Part shown: piece after piece, positions 44,083 to 52,012 of the stretch | Layout of the letters: every line of letters starts with the position of its first letter | How positions within the stretch are numbered: the stretch's first letter is position 1 | Assembly: GCA_036825195.1 (NCBI GenBank) | Contig: DAISYQ010000014.1 | Coordinates: 3,737 to 67,736 of the forward strand | DNA from: UBA2210 sp036825195 | GTDB taxonomy: Bacteria > Desulfobacterota > Syntrophia > Syntrophales > UBA2210 | Length of the DNA stretch: 64,000 nucleotides | Reading direction: 5' to 3' | Notes under the pieces: generated by a model | Databases searched by the model: none | Seen by the model: only the letters and a program-made list of their open reading frames with translations | Told to the model about the DNA's origin: nothing | Made by a program: the position numbers and the translations under genes

Positions 44083-45141
44083 TTATCCGCAGATAGACGC
44101 CTGTCTCAGCAAATGGTCCGCCAGTGTGATGGCGACCATGGCCTCGCAGACGGGGATGATCCGCGGTATGACGCAGACATCGTGTCTGCCTCTGACCCGT
44201 ATGATCGCCGGCTTTCCGTGGATATCGATTGTCTGCTGCTCTCTCTCGATAGAAGCAATCGGCTTGCAGGCTACCCTGATGACGATCTCGTCTCCGTTGG
44301 TGATTCCGGCCAGTATCCCCCCGGCGTTGTTCGTCGCGAATCCCTCCGGCGTTATGGGGTCGTTGCACACGGAGCCCGACATCCTCGCCGCCTCGAACCC
44401 CGCGCCGATCTCCACACCCTTGACCGTTCCGATGCTCATCAGCGCCTTGGCAAGATCGGCGTCGATCTTGTCGAATACGGGTTCTCCCAGACCCGGCGGG
44501 CACCCCCTGACCACAATCTCCACAATCCCACCAAGGGAATCGCCCGCTTCGCGCGCCTCTTCCAGCCGGACTTCCATCCTCAGGGCCGCTTCGCTGTCCG
44601 GGCACAGGAGACCGCTTTGATCGATCCGGTCGAATTCTTTACCTTCCGCTACAATATCGCCCAGTTCTCTGGTGTATGCGATGATCCCGATCCCTTTTCT
44701 GTTCAGTATCTTCCGGGCTATGGTACCCGCCGCCACGCGTGCCGCCGTCTCACGGCCGGAGGCCCGGCCGCCTCCCCGGTAGTCCCGGATGCCGTATTTT
44801 TTATGGTAGGTGATGTCTCCGTGTCCCGGCCTGAAGAGATCGCTGATCTCATCGTAATCGCCGCTTGAGGCGTCTTTGTTGTATATAATCAGAGAAATGG
44901 GCGTTCCCGTCGTCTTTCCTTCGAAGGTGCCGGAGAGGATCTCCACCCGGTCCTCTTCACGGCGCGGCGAACTCGCCCCTCCTCCGCGCCCCGGTCTCCT
45001 TCGGTCCAGTTCCCTCTGTATGTCCGATTCGGTGAGATCGATATTCGACGGGCACCCGTCGACGATCGCCCCGATCGCCTTTCCGTGTGATTCCCCCCAG
45101 GTTGTTACTCTGAAGAGCGTTCCGATGGTGTTTCCTGACAT
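44083..45141 (-). CDS. aroC: Chorismate synthase
   Basis: Last enzyme of the shikimate pathway, turning 5-enolpyruvylshikimate-3-phosphate into chorismate with reduced FMN. At 352 residues it has the normal length. Signatures: WGESHGKAIGAIVDGCP (11-27), RRPGRGGGASSPRREEDRVEILSG, YGIRDYRGGGRASGRETAARVAAG and GRHDVCVIPRIIPVCEAM near the end. AAGGAG lies upstream of the ATG. It is last in the aro operon and overlaps aroK by 37 bases. A bacterial flavin reductase would supply FMNH2. Confidence 0.95.
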   Translation of the reverse strand: MSGNTIGTLFRVTTWGESHGKAIGAIVDGCPSNIDLTESDIQRELDRRRPGRGGGASSPRREEDRVEILSGTFEGKTTGTPISLIIYNKDASSGDYDEISDLFRPGHGDITYHKKYGIRDYRGGGRASGRETAARVAAGTIARKILNRKGIGIIAYTRELGDIVAEGKEFDRIDQSGLLCPDSEAALRMEVRLEEAREAGDSLGGIVEIVVRGCPPGLGEPVFDKIDADLAKALMSIGTVKGVEIGAGFEAARMSGSVCNDPITPEGFATNNAGGILAGITNGDEIVIRVACKPIASIEREQQTIDIHGKPAIIRVRGRHDVCVIPRIIPVCEAMVAITLADHLLRQASICG

Positions 45142-45665
45142 ATCTGCTCCTTGTGTAAGAAATCACAGATTTCATCCGTTATCGAATCGATACCCTTTTG
45201 GGATGAGTCGATGGTGAAGGTTGCCAGTTGTCGGTATACGGGTTCCCTTCTTTTTAGGATCGTGGCGGCCTCCGCCTCGAGATCTCCGTCGGAGAGGGGA
45301 GGGCGCTGGTCGTCACTCTTCCGGTCTGCGAGCATTCGCTCCACGATCGTCTTCACGTCTGCGGTGAGCCAGATAAAGAGGCCGTTATCCTTCATGACCT
45401 CTCTGTTTTCCTGATCTTCGAAGGCCCCTCCTCCGGAAGCGATGACACTCCCCTCCAGCGATGAGAGCCGCCGGATCACATCATGTTCCTTCCGGCGAAA
45501 GAGGGGCCATCCCCCTTCCTGTACGATTTCACCGACCGACATTCCGGCCTCACGGGTGATCAGATCGTCGGTATCGAAGAGGGGCAGACCGAGCCTCTCG
45601 GAGAGGGTTTTCCCGACCGAGGTTTTCCCCGTGCAGCGGTATCCGATGAGGATGATGTTCTTCAT
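45105..45665 (-). CDS. aroK: Shikimate kinase
   Basis: Phosphorylates shikimate at O3 with ATP. At 186 residues it is slightly long for the family. The P-loop GYRCTGKTSVGK is at 8-19, the shikimate-binding FDTDDLI at 31-37 and GGGAF at about 79; the lid REP(V)YRQLA follows. The start overlaps the aroA stop (ATGA). The C-terminal 12 codons overlap the beginning of aroC in another frame. Confidence 0.94.
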   Translation of the reverse strand: MKNIILIGYRCTGKTSVGKTLSERLGLPLFDTDDLITREAGMSVGEIVQEGGWPLFRRKEHDVIRRLSSLEGSVIASGGGAFEDQENREVMKDNGLFIWLTADVKTIVERMLADRKSDDQRPPLSDGDLEAEAATILKRREPVYRQLATFTIDSSQKGIDSITDEICDFLHKEQICQETPSERSSE

Positions 45666-46927
45666 GAGTAGAGACCCTCCAGTTCAGCCCAGAATCCCGG
45701 GAATGATTTGCTGACACACGCCTCGCCTTTGATCTCCATTCCCTCCGTCGCGAGCCCGGCGATGGCGAAGCTCATGGCGATGCGGTGGTCGTCGTAGGTC
45801 TCGATCCGCGCTCCGTGAGGTGTCCCTCCTATGATGACGAGGCCGTCTTCCCGCTCCTCGGCATCGATCCCGATCCGGTTTAGCTCCGTCGCGAGGGTCG
45901 CTATCCGGTCGCTCTCCTTGAGGCGCAGGTGTGAGACATTGTCGATTACGGTCCGTCCGGATCTGAATGCAGACAGGATAGCAAGGGTCGGGACCATGTC
46001 GGGCATGCGTGCCATATCGAAACGGAAGTCGCCGGAACGCAAGGTTCCACCCGTGACTTCAATCCAGTCCGGTCCTCTCATAACGCGGCAGCCCAGTTGC
46101 TCCATGATCTCCAGGATGCCGATATCTCCTTGGCGGGTGTGGGGATTGATATCCGGGACCCGCACCTTCCCCTTGCAGAGGGCCGCGGCCAGGAAAAAGT
46201 ATGATGCACTCGATACGTCGCTTTCGATCTGATATTCTCTCCCCGTGTATCTCTGTGGGGTCTGAACGATATATCGATCTGTCTTTTCATGTCGTACATC
46301 CACGCCGAAATCACGCATCACATCGGTGGTTATGTCAATGTAGGGGAGGGAAGCAGTTGATCCGTTCAACTCGACGGTCACGTCCTCTCTTGCGTAGGGG
46401 GCGCTGATCAGCAGGGAAGAGATGTACTGGCTGCTGTGGGCATCCGTGAAAACCGCCCTGCCGCCTCGAAGGCCTCCTCCCCGAATGGTAACGGGCGGGC
46501 AGCCGTCCGTACCCGTGCCGCGGCAGACAACTCCCAGCCTTTGAAGGGCTTCGAGGAGCGGTTGTAGCGGTCGCTCCCTGAGCCGGTCTCCTCCATCGAG
46601 GGTGCTCTCCACCGTGCCGAGAGAGGCCAGCGTCGTGAGAAATCTCAGCGCGGTACCGTTGTTTCCCAGAGATATCGTCTTACCGGGATGTTGTATTTTT
46701 CCGCCGGTGCCGGTGATCGTAATATCGGTGCCGGAGACCTGAATTCCCGCGCCGAAGGAGCGAAGGGCTTCTATCAGACGGTTCGTATCGTCTGAAATCA
46801 GGGAGCCTCGCAGGACGGATTCTCCTTCTCCCAGTGAGGCGATAACAAGAGCCCGCTGCGTATAACTCTTCGATCCGGGCACCCTGACGGTCGCATCCGG
46901 TTTTTCCAGTATCCTAATTTGTTTCAT
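45662..46927 (-). CDS. aroA: 3-phosphoshikimate 1-carboxyvinyltransferase (EPSP synthase)
   Basis: Joins phosphoenolpyruvate to shikimate-3-phosphate. It has 421 residues with PGSKSYTQRALVIASL (18-33), LGNNGTALRFLTTLAS (the PEP and sugar-phosphate site), DGGDRLRERPLQPLLEALQ, SSQYISSLLISAP, and the end LKESDRIATLATEL and DDHRIAMSFAIAGL. Position 2 of the PEP motif reads GNNGTALR rather than GNAGTALR. The start overlaps the aroE stop and the end overlaps aroK by four bases. Confidence 0.95.
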   Translation of the reverse strand: MKQIRILEKPDATVRVPGSKSYTQRALVIASLGEGESVLRGSLISDDTNRLIEALRSFGAGIQVSGTDITITGTGGKIQHPGKTISLGNNGTALRFLTTLASLGTVESTLDGGDRLRERPLQPLLEALQRLGVVCRGTGTDGCPPVTIRGGGLRGGRAVFTDAHSSQYISSLLISAPYAREDVTVELNGSTASLPYIDITTDVMRDFGVDVRHEKTDRYIVQTPQRYTGREYQIESDVSSASYFFLAAALCKGKVRVPDINPHTRQGDIGILEIMEQLGCRVMRGPDWIEVTGGTLRSGDFRFDMARMPDMVPTLAILSAFRSGRTVIDNVSHLRLKESDRIATLATELNRIGIDAEEREDGLVIIGGTPHGARIETYDDHRIAMSFAIAGLATEGMEIKGEACVSKSFPGFWAELEGLYS

Positions 46928-47733
46928 TCACTCAGTCTTTCCAGGACGACCCTTTTCATGAGCTCTGTAGGAGGCTCCAGACCAGTCCATATCCGTATCT
47001 GTTGCGCCCCCTGGTGGACAAACATGGCGTCGCCGGAAACGGTCCGGAGACCCGCCCGGGTCGCGTCCTTCAGGAGCCGTGTCTCCAGGGGGTTGTAGAT
47101 GGTGTCCATGACCCATTGAAACCGTTCGAGCGTCTTTATATCAACCGGAGATGCATCCATATCAGGAAACATCCCTACCGGCGTCGTATTGATCAGACAG
47201 TCGCCGGTTACTCTACGTATCTGGTCGAGAGGATAGAAATCGCAGTCGAACTCTCGTGCGATCTGTTCCCCTTTTTTCTTTGTCCGGTTCACGATGACGG
47301 GAGTCCCTCCCGCATTGATGATACCGTACACGGCTGCTCTCGCAGCCCCTCCGGCTCCTAGGATGACAAATCTCTTTCCCTGAACCTCAAGTGCGTCGCT
47401 CAGCGCGAGGACAAGGCCCGTCCAGTCGGTGTTGTCCCCCAGCAGCCTTCCATCCGTATGGGTGATCGTGTTTACCGCGCCGATCCGTTCGGCGCTGTCA
47501 CTGACCGTGTCGAGGTACGGCATAATACCGGTTTTGTGGGGGATCGTGATGCTCGCCCCGCTGATGCCGAGTGCCCTCATCTGCCCCGGTATACCCCGGG
47601 CATCTTCTATACGGATTGCCCGGTACGATGCATCGATCTTCAGTTCACTGAAGACCATGTTGTGCATCAGGGGTGAGAGGCTCTGTGTCACCGGGTTGCC
47701 GAAGAGGGCGTATATCCGTGATTCGTTTTTCAT
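46924..47733 (-). CDS. aroE: Shikimate dehydrogenase
   Basis: NADPH-dependent reduction of 3-dehydroshikimate. It has 269 residues, the family norm. Shikimate site: GNPVTQSLSPLMHNMVF (12-28) and ITIPHKTGI (catalytic lysine, near 66); NTDWTGLVLAL; nucleotide site ILGAGGAARAAVYGI (125-139) and VNRTKKKGEQ; then LINTTPVGMFPD. The P-loop-like NRT region fits NADP specificity. Four-base overlaps join it to aroD before and aroA after. Confidence 0.95.
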   Translation of the reverse strand: MKNESRIYALFGNPVTQSLSPLMHNMVFSELKIDASYRAIRIEDARGIPGQMRALGISGASITIPHKTGIMPYLDTVSDSAERIGAVNTITHTDGRLLGDNTDWTGLVLALSDALEVQGKRFVILGAGGAARAAVYGIINAGGTPVIVNRTKKKGEQIAREFDCDFYPLDQIRRVTGDCLINTTPVGMFPDMDASPVDIKTLERFQWVMDTIYNPLETRLLKDATRAGLRTVSGDAMFVHQGAQQIRIWTGLEPPTELMKRVVLERLSE

Positions 47734-48410
47734 CTTTCCAGTATCCTCAGTATCTGGTGCATCTCCACAGCGGTGAGCTGCCCGGGGGCGGATTCCTGAC
47801 CTTCATCGAGAGAGGCAAAACTCAGGTATGAACCGAACAGAGGGGCCATAACCCGGCTTATCGTTCCCTTCTCCCCCATGCAGAGGGAGATGATGGGATG
47901 TCCCCCTCTCTGTGCCCATCCGATCAGATGCAATATTCTGAGATTGGCTTCCAACGAGTCTGCAAAGGTGGCGATCTTGACGATATCCGCACCCCTCGCG
48001 AGGCATAGGTCGCATATCCCCTGAAGCGTCCGGTATGGGGGGGTTCGATTGAAATCATGGTGGGAAATGATCAGTTTTGTTTTGTCTCCCTCTTTTCGTA
48101 TCTCTTCTCGTACCGTGTCCACAAGGATTGCTGTAGTACTCAGCTCCACGTCGACAAAATCTGCCTTCAGTCGAACTGCCTCGCGCAGCAAGGCAATCCG
48201 CTGTGTTTCACTCCCTCTGAAGTTTCCACCTTCCTTTTTTCTGCGTGCCGTGACAAGGACCGGCCCCTTCTTCGCGGATAACAGTTCTTTGAGGTTCGCC
48301 CCTTCGATACGATCAACCCTCAATTCCACAAGATCGGACAGAAGAAACGCGGCATCCATCCGTGTCAGCGCTTCTTCGTTCGTTTTTGCGACGATCGGGA
48401 TGCAGATCAT
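47730..48410 (-). CDS. aroD: 3-dehydroquinate dehydratase, type I
   Basis: Dehydrates 3-dehydroquinate through a Schiff base. It has 226 residues. ELRVDRIEG (31-39), ISHHDFNRTPPYRTL (catalytic histidine), GADIVKIATFADS (Schiff-base lysine) and ISLCMGEKGTISRVMAPLFGSYLSFASL with the terminal QLTAVEMHQI fit type I enzymes; type II is unrelated. It overlaps pheA upstream and aroE downstream by four bases each. Confidence 0.94.
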   Translation of the reverse strand: MICIPIVAKTNEEALTRMDAAFLLSDLVELRVDRIEGANLKELLSAKKGPVLVTARRKKEGGNFRGSETQRIALLREAVRLKADFVDVELSTTAILVDTVREEIRKEGDKTKLIISHHDFNRTPPYRTLQGICDLCLARGADIVKIATFADSLEANLRILHLIGWAQRGGHPIISLCMGEKGTISRVMAPLFGSYLSFASLDEGQESAPGQLTAVEMHQILRILER

Positions 48411-49489
48411 GGCTGTGGGTCTCCCATGGGGTACGAACCCAGTATCTTGATGAGAGTGGCATGTTTGCCGAGAGCATCAAGGCATTCACCTATTCTGTCT
48501 TCTTTCACATGACCTTCGAAATCGATAAAGAAGAGGTACTCCCACATAGTGCCCTTGATGGGGTATGATTCGATCTTCATCAGATTGATATCCTTTTGGG
48601 CGAAGGGTTGCAACGAACTGTACAGCGCCCCCGGCATGTGTCGGGTTCCCATCAGGATGGACGTCTTGTCCTTTCCCGTCGGTTTGCCCTCTCCCTTTCC
48701 GATAACGAGGAACCGGGTGATATTCGAAGGATTGTCTTCGATTCCTTCCGCGATGATGTTGAGTCCATAGAGAGCCGCGGCATTACTGCTCGCGATGGCC
48801 GCCCCTTTATCGTCCTCTGCAACGTTCCGGGCGGCCTTTGCCGTACTGTCCGTTTCATGGAGGGAGCAGTGGGGCAGGTTTTTCCTGATCCATTCCTGGC
48901 ATTGTGCCAGTGCCTGGGGATGGGAGTATATCCGTTTAAGGCCGTCCGGATCGGTTATCTTCGATACCAGAGAGTGATTGATCTTCAGAAAGATCTCTCC
49001 CAGGATATGCAGGGGTGTTGTGATCAGCCTGTCCAGTGTCAGTTTGACGGCCCCTTCCAGGGAGTTTTCCACGGGGACGACGCCCCAGTCCGCCTTTTTT
49101 CTTTCAATCTGATCGAAGACATCGAATATGGTAGGCTGGGGGAAAAAGAGGGCGCTTTTCCCGAAATGGGATTGTGCCGCCCCATGGGAGAATGAAGCCT
49201 CCGGACCCAGATAGGCGACCGATATGGGCGCCTGGAGGGCACGTGACGAGGAGAGGATCTCGGTGAAGATATCCTTCAGTGCCCTGTCGGAAAGAGGACC
49301 TTCATTGAGTTCATGCAGACGTGCGTAAATCCTGCTTTCCTGAGCAGGATCATAGATCTCCAGCCCCTCCTCCTTTTTTATGTCTCCGATCTCCAGAGAT
49401 ATTTGAGCCCGTTCGTTCAAGAGCCTGACAATCTCCTCATCCTTCTGTCTCAAACGATCTCTCAGATGATCAAACGGTTTGGATTTCAT
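48407..49489 (-). CDS. pheA: Bifunctional chorismate mutase / prephenate dehydratase (P-protein)
   Basis: Converts chorismate to prephenate and on to phenylpyruvate. It has 360 residues: AroQ-type mutase at 1-90 (LRDRLRQKDEEIVRLLNERAQISLEIGDIKK), dehydratase at about 95-270 (VAYLGPEASFSHGAAQSHFG; DWGVVPVENSLEGAVKLTLD; NITRFLVIGKG) and a C-terminal ACT domain (KTSILMGTRHMPGALYSSLQPFAQKDINLMKIESYPIKGTMWEYLFFIDFEGH in outline) that should bind phenylalanine for feedback. The lone aromatic branch gene in this operon, it is placed between aroB and aroD, with four-base overlaps on both sides. Confidence 0.95.
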   Translation of the reverse strand: MKSKPFDHLRDRLRQKDEEIVRLLNERAQISLEIGDIKKEEGLEIYDPAQESRIYARLHELNEGPLSDRALKDIFTEILSSSRALQAPISVAYLGPEASFSHGAAQSHFGKSALFFPQPTIFDVFDQIERKKADWGVVPVENSLEGAVKLTLDRLITTPLHILGEIFLKINHSLVSKITDPDGLKRIYSHPQALAQCQEWIRKNLPHCSLHETDSTAKAARNVAEDDKGAAIASSNAAALYGLNIIAEGIEDNPSNITRFLVIGKGEGKPTGKDKTSILMGTRHMPGALYSSLQPFAQKDINLMKIESYPIKGTMWEYLFFIDFEGHVKEDRIGECLDALGKHATLIKILGSYPMGDPQP

Positions 49490-50580
49490 TTTTTCAGTTC
49501 CTCAATGGTTTCAAGGATAAGCGATTCATCTACCGATCCGTTGATGAAAGGCATCCCGATCTTCTTCAGCAGCACGAAGTGGATGGAACCCCTTTCCCTC
49601 TTCTTATCAGTTCTGGTCTTCTCAATGATCTCTTCGGTATCGATCGATGCGGGAATGTGGTCGGCAAGGCCTGCAGCCCTTACAAGGTCTTGTATCCTGA
49701 CCCGATCCTCGAAGGGGAGGTACTTCATCTTTTCCGATATGCGAGCCGAGGCGATCATCCCTACTGAAACGGCGTTCCCGTGGGTAACTCTGTATCCCGA
49801 TGCCGCTTCGATGGCGTGTCCTATCGTATGACCGAAATTGAGGATACGGCGCACACCCATATCCTGTTCGTCGATCTCAACGATGCCCTTCTTTATCTTG
49901 CATGACCTCTCGACGATCGTTTGGAGCACGTCCGGTTCCCGATCCCTGATCGCGCCGGATTTTCCTTCAAGGAGAGTGAAAAGATCAATATCGTCAATGA
50001 TACCGTACTTTACAACCTCTGACAACCCATTGTTAAATTCATCGTCCGGGAGTGTTTCGAGAAACCGGAGATCTATGAATACGGACTGCGGTTGAGAGAA
50101 TGTCCCCAGAAGATTCTTACCCTCCGGAAGATCGATCCCCGTCTTGCCGCCGATACTGCTGTCCACCTGGGCCATGAGAGTCGTCGGTACTTGGAGGCAG
50201 GGGATCGACCGCATGTATATGGATGCAATAAAGCCGGTTATATCGCCGGTAACGCCCCCGCCGAGTGCGATGAGGGCGGAACTCCGGTCGACGCCACGAT
50301 GGATCAGTTCCTTTACAATGGTAAGGACCGTATCCATATTCTTTGACGCCTCTCCGGCCGGGTACTCAATCAGATCGGCCTTCACATGCACCTCCTTCAA
50401 TACGCCGAGGATCTCTTCTCCGTACAAGGCGGATACGTTTGAATCGGTGATAACCGTATATCGATGAACGGTATTGCCTTTCGCGATGACGAGTCCCATA
50501 CGGTCAAGGATATTATGGCCGATGTAGATCTCGTGAGAGAGGGATGATTGCTTGTCGAGATGTACCGTAATCCTTTTCAT
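49486..50580 (-). CDS. aroB: 3-dehydroquinate synthase
   Basis: Cyclises DAHP to 3-dehydroquinate using NAD and a divalent metal. It has 364 residues. GGGVTGDITGFIASIYMRSIPCLQVPTTLMAQVDSSIGGKTGIDLPEGKNLLG (from about residue 108) is the core signature; metal ligands include the glutamate of LSEVVKYGII and histidines in RILNFGHTIGHAIEA. It begins 8 bases after aroF and overlaps pheA by four. Confidence 0.95.
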   Translation of the reverse strand: MKRITVHLDKQSSLSHEIYIGHNILDRMGLVIAKGNTVHRYTVITDSNVSALYGEEILGVLKEVHVKADLIEYPAGEASKNMDTVLTIVKELIHRGVDRSSALIALGGGVTGDITGFIASIYMRSIPCLQVPTTLMAQVDSSIGGKTGIDLPEGKNLLGTFSQPQSVFIDLRFLETLPDDEFNNGLSEVVKYGIIDDIDLFTLLEGKSGAIRDREPDVLQTIVERSCKIKKGIVEIDEQDMGVRRILNFGHTIGHAIEAASGYRVTHGNAVSVGMIASARISEKMKYLPFEDRVRIQDLVRAAGLADHIPASIDTEEIIEKTRTDKKRERGSIHFVLLKKIGMPFINGSVDESLILETIEELKK

Positions 50581-50588
50581 GATGACAC

Positions 50589-51605
50589 CTACACTTCCTT
50601 GCTTATACGTTTCTCAAGGTCTCGTATTTCTTCCATAAGATTATAGAATTTTTCAGGTTTTAATGATTGAGTCCCGTCAGAGACTGCCTTTTCCGGTTCA
50701 GGATGAACCTCGATCATGACACCATGCGCCCCAACCGCGAGGGCCGCTCTCGTCAGAGGAAGGACATATTTCCAGTTACCCGCCGCATGGCTGGGGTCAA
50801 TGATCACCGGCAGATGCGACAGTTCCTTCAGTACGGGAACGGCGCTGATGTCGAGGGTGTTGCGGGTCGCCGTTTCAAAGGTGCGGATCCCTCGCTCACA
50901 CAGGATGACATCGTCGTTTCCCGACGAAAGGATGTACTCCGCCGACATGAGGAACTCTTCGATCGTCGTCATCATGCCTCGCTTGAGAAGGACGGGCTTT
51001 TTCGCCTTTCCCACCTTTTTCAAGAGGGCAAAGTTCTGGACGTTTCGTGCCCCTATCTGGAGGAGATCGACATACTCTTCAACCAGATCGACATCGGTGG
51101 TATTGAGCACCTCTGTGATAACCGGCATGCCGGTCTTGTCACCGGCTTCCCTGAGAAGCTTCAGCCCCTCTTCTTCCATGCCCTGGAAGCTGTACGGCGA
51201 TGTCCTCGGCTTGAAGGCTCCTCCCCTGATAACATCGGCCCCGCCTTTTTTTGCGATGAAGGCGCTCTCCATCATCTGTTCCGGACTTTCAATCGAACAG
51301 GGACCCGCCATGACGACGAATCCTGAACCACCGATTTCCGCATTACCGACTCGAATGACGGTGTTCCCCTCTTTTGCCTCACGACTGGCCAGTTTGTAGG
51401 GTTTCAGGATGGGAATCGTCTTTTCAACACCGGAAAGCGACTCGGCGAACTTGAGGTTTTCCTTACCTCGGTTGTCTCCCACGGCGCCTATGATAGTGCG
51501 CTCGACCCCATGGGAGGGATGTGTTTTGTAACCGACAGACTCAATCCAGTCGATTACATCCTGTATCTGTTTCTGTGTTGCGTTCTTTTTCATTACGATG
51601 ATCAC
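50589..51605 (-). CDS. aroF: DAHP synthase, type I-beta with N-terminal ferredoxin-like domain
   Basis: First enzyme of the pathway (phosphoenolpyruvate plus erythrose-4-phosphate). It has 338 residues: an N-terminal 70-residue ferredoxin-like regulatory domain (IIVMKKNATQKQIQDVIDWIE...), then the barrel with VVMAGPCSIESPEQM, GGAFKPRTSPYSFQGMEEEG, KRGMMTTIEEFLMSAEYI and IIDPSHAAGNW. This layout is that of Thermotoga/Bacillus enzymes, in which the small domain mediates feedback by aromatic products. The GTG start has AGGAGG 9 bases upstream, directly after the second attenuator terminator. It is the promoter-proximal gene of the eight-gene operon. Confidence 0.95.
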   Translation of the reverse strand: MIIVMKKNATQKQIQDVIDWIESVGYKTHPSHGVERTIIGAVGDNRGKENLKFAESLSGVEKTIPILKPYKLASREAKEGNTVIRVGNAEIGGSGFVVMAGPCSIESPEQMMESAFIAKKGGADVIRGGAFKPRTSPYSFQGMEEEGLKLLREAGDKTGMPVITEVLNTTDVDLVEEYVDLLQIGARNVQNFALLKKVGKAKKPVLLKRGMMTTIEEFLMSAEYILSSGNDDVILCERGIRTFETATRNTLDISAVPVLKELSHLPVIIDPSHAAGNWKYVLPLTRAALAVGAHGVMIEVHPEPEKAVSDGTQSLKPEKFYNLMEEIRDLEKRISKEV

Positions 51606-51620
51606 TTTTTAAATCCTCCT

Positions 51621-51664
51621 GTAAAAAAATAAAAAAGCCATGGTGAAACCGGTTTCACCATGGC
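51621..51664 (-). terminator. Second terminator of the aro leader (T2)
   Basis: A perfect 28-base palindrome at 51637-51664 (arms beginning GCCATGGTG) is followed on the minus strand by T6-A-T7. It ends a few bases before the aroF ribosome site. Its 5' arm can pair instead with the 3' arm of the first terminator over nine bases. Confidence 0.9.
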
Positions 51665-51673
51665 CTTATAAAC

Positions 51674-51713
51674 AAAAAAGCCACGGTGTAGACGCTTTCG
51701 GTCTACCCATGGC
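51674..51713 (-). terminator. First terminator of the aro leader (T1)
   Basis: GCCATGGGTAGAC pairs with GTCTACACCGTGGC (13 pairs, one bulged A, one G-U) around a 7-base loop at 51680-51713, followed by T6. The 5' arm is also complementary to part of the leader-peptide coding sequence. Confidence 0.88.
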
Positions 51714-51764
51714 TTACATTCATTTATGTTTTGAATTTAGCTACTCATAAGCGATGGGCACACC
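51700..51764 (-). promoter_or_regulatory. Antiterminator of the aro leader
   Basis: The leader segment GGTGTGCCCATCGCTT (51749-51764) can pair with AAGCCATGGGTAGACC (51700-51715): 13 Watson-Crick pairs of 16 plus a G-U. This would prevent T1. A ribosome waiting on the aromatic codons leaves the segment free; a ribosome reaching the stop codon covers it. Pairings were checked by eye only. Confidence 0.7.
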
Positions 51765-51823
51765 GATCCGCCAAAAAAGTAATAGCTAAACCAGTAAGTT
51801 ACATTCAAATTTTTGCCCATCAT
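51737..51823 (-). CDS. Aromatic-rich leader peptide of the aro operon
   Basis: A 28-codon frame with AGAAGG about 9 bases before the first of two adjacent ATG codons. Residues 10-17 read YWFSYYFF: seven of eight are aromatic, covering tyrosine, tryptophan and phenylalanine. The stop codon lies 24 bases before the T1 stem. The position, just after a promoter and before two terminators and the DAHP synthase gene, is that of an attenuation peptide like PheL or TrpL. Known leaders usually sense one amino acid; this one could sense all three. The gene is too short for ordinary gene finders. The peptide itself likely has no other function. Confidence 0.85.
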   Translation of the reverse strand: MMGKNLNVTYWFSYYFFGGSVCPSLMSS

Positions 51824-51852
51824 TAAAAACACCTTCTAAAAAATGTTGTTGC

Positions 51853-51882
51853 TTTATGCTCACAAATCCTGATCATTGTCAA
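51853..51882 (-). promoter_or_regulatory. Promoter of the aro operon
   Basis: On the minus strand TTGACA (51882-51877), an 18-base spacer and CATAAA (51858-51853). Transcription would begin near 51846, about 20 bases before the leader-peptide ATG. Confidence 0.72.
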
Positions 51883-52012
51883 GAAGAAAAATTTCCCGTT
51901 GAAAAACAACCGGAGGGTAAGGAAATAAAGACCAATAGTTATAAATGGTTTTCGAAAAGGACCCTGACTGTTGCAGCAGCTTCTCCAATAAATGTGAAAG
52001 GAACGATCTCTT

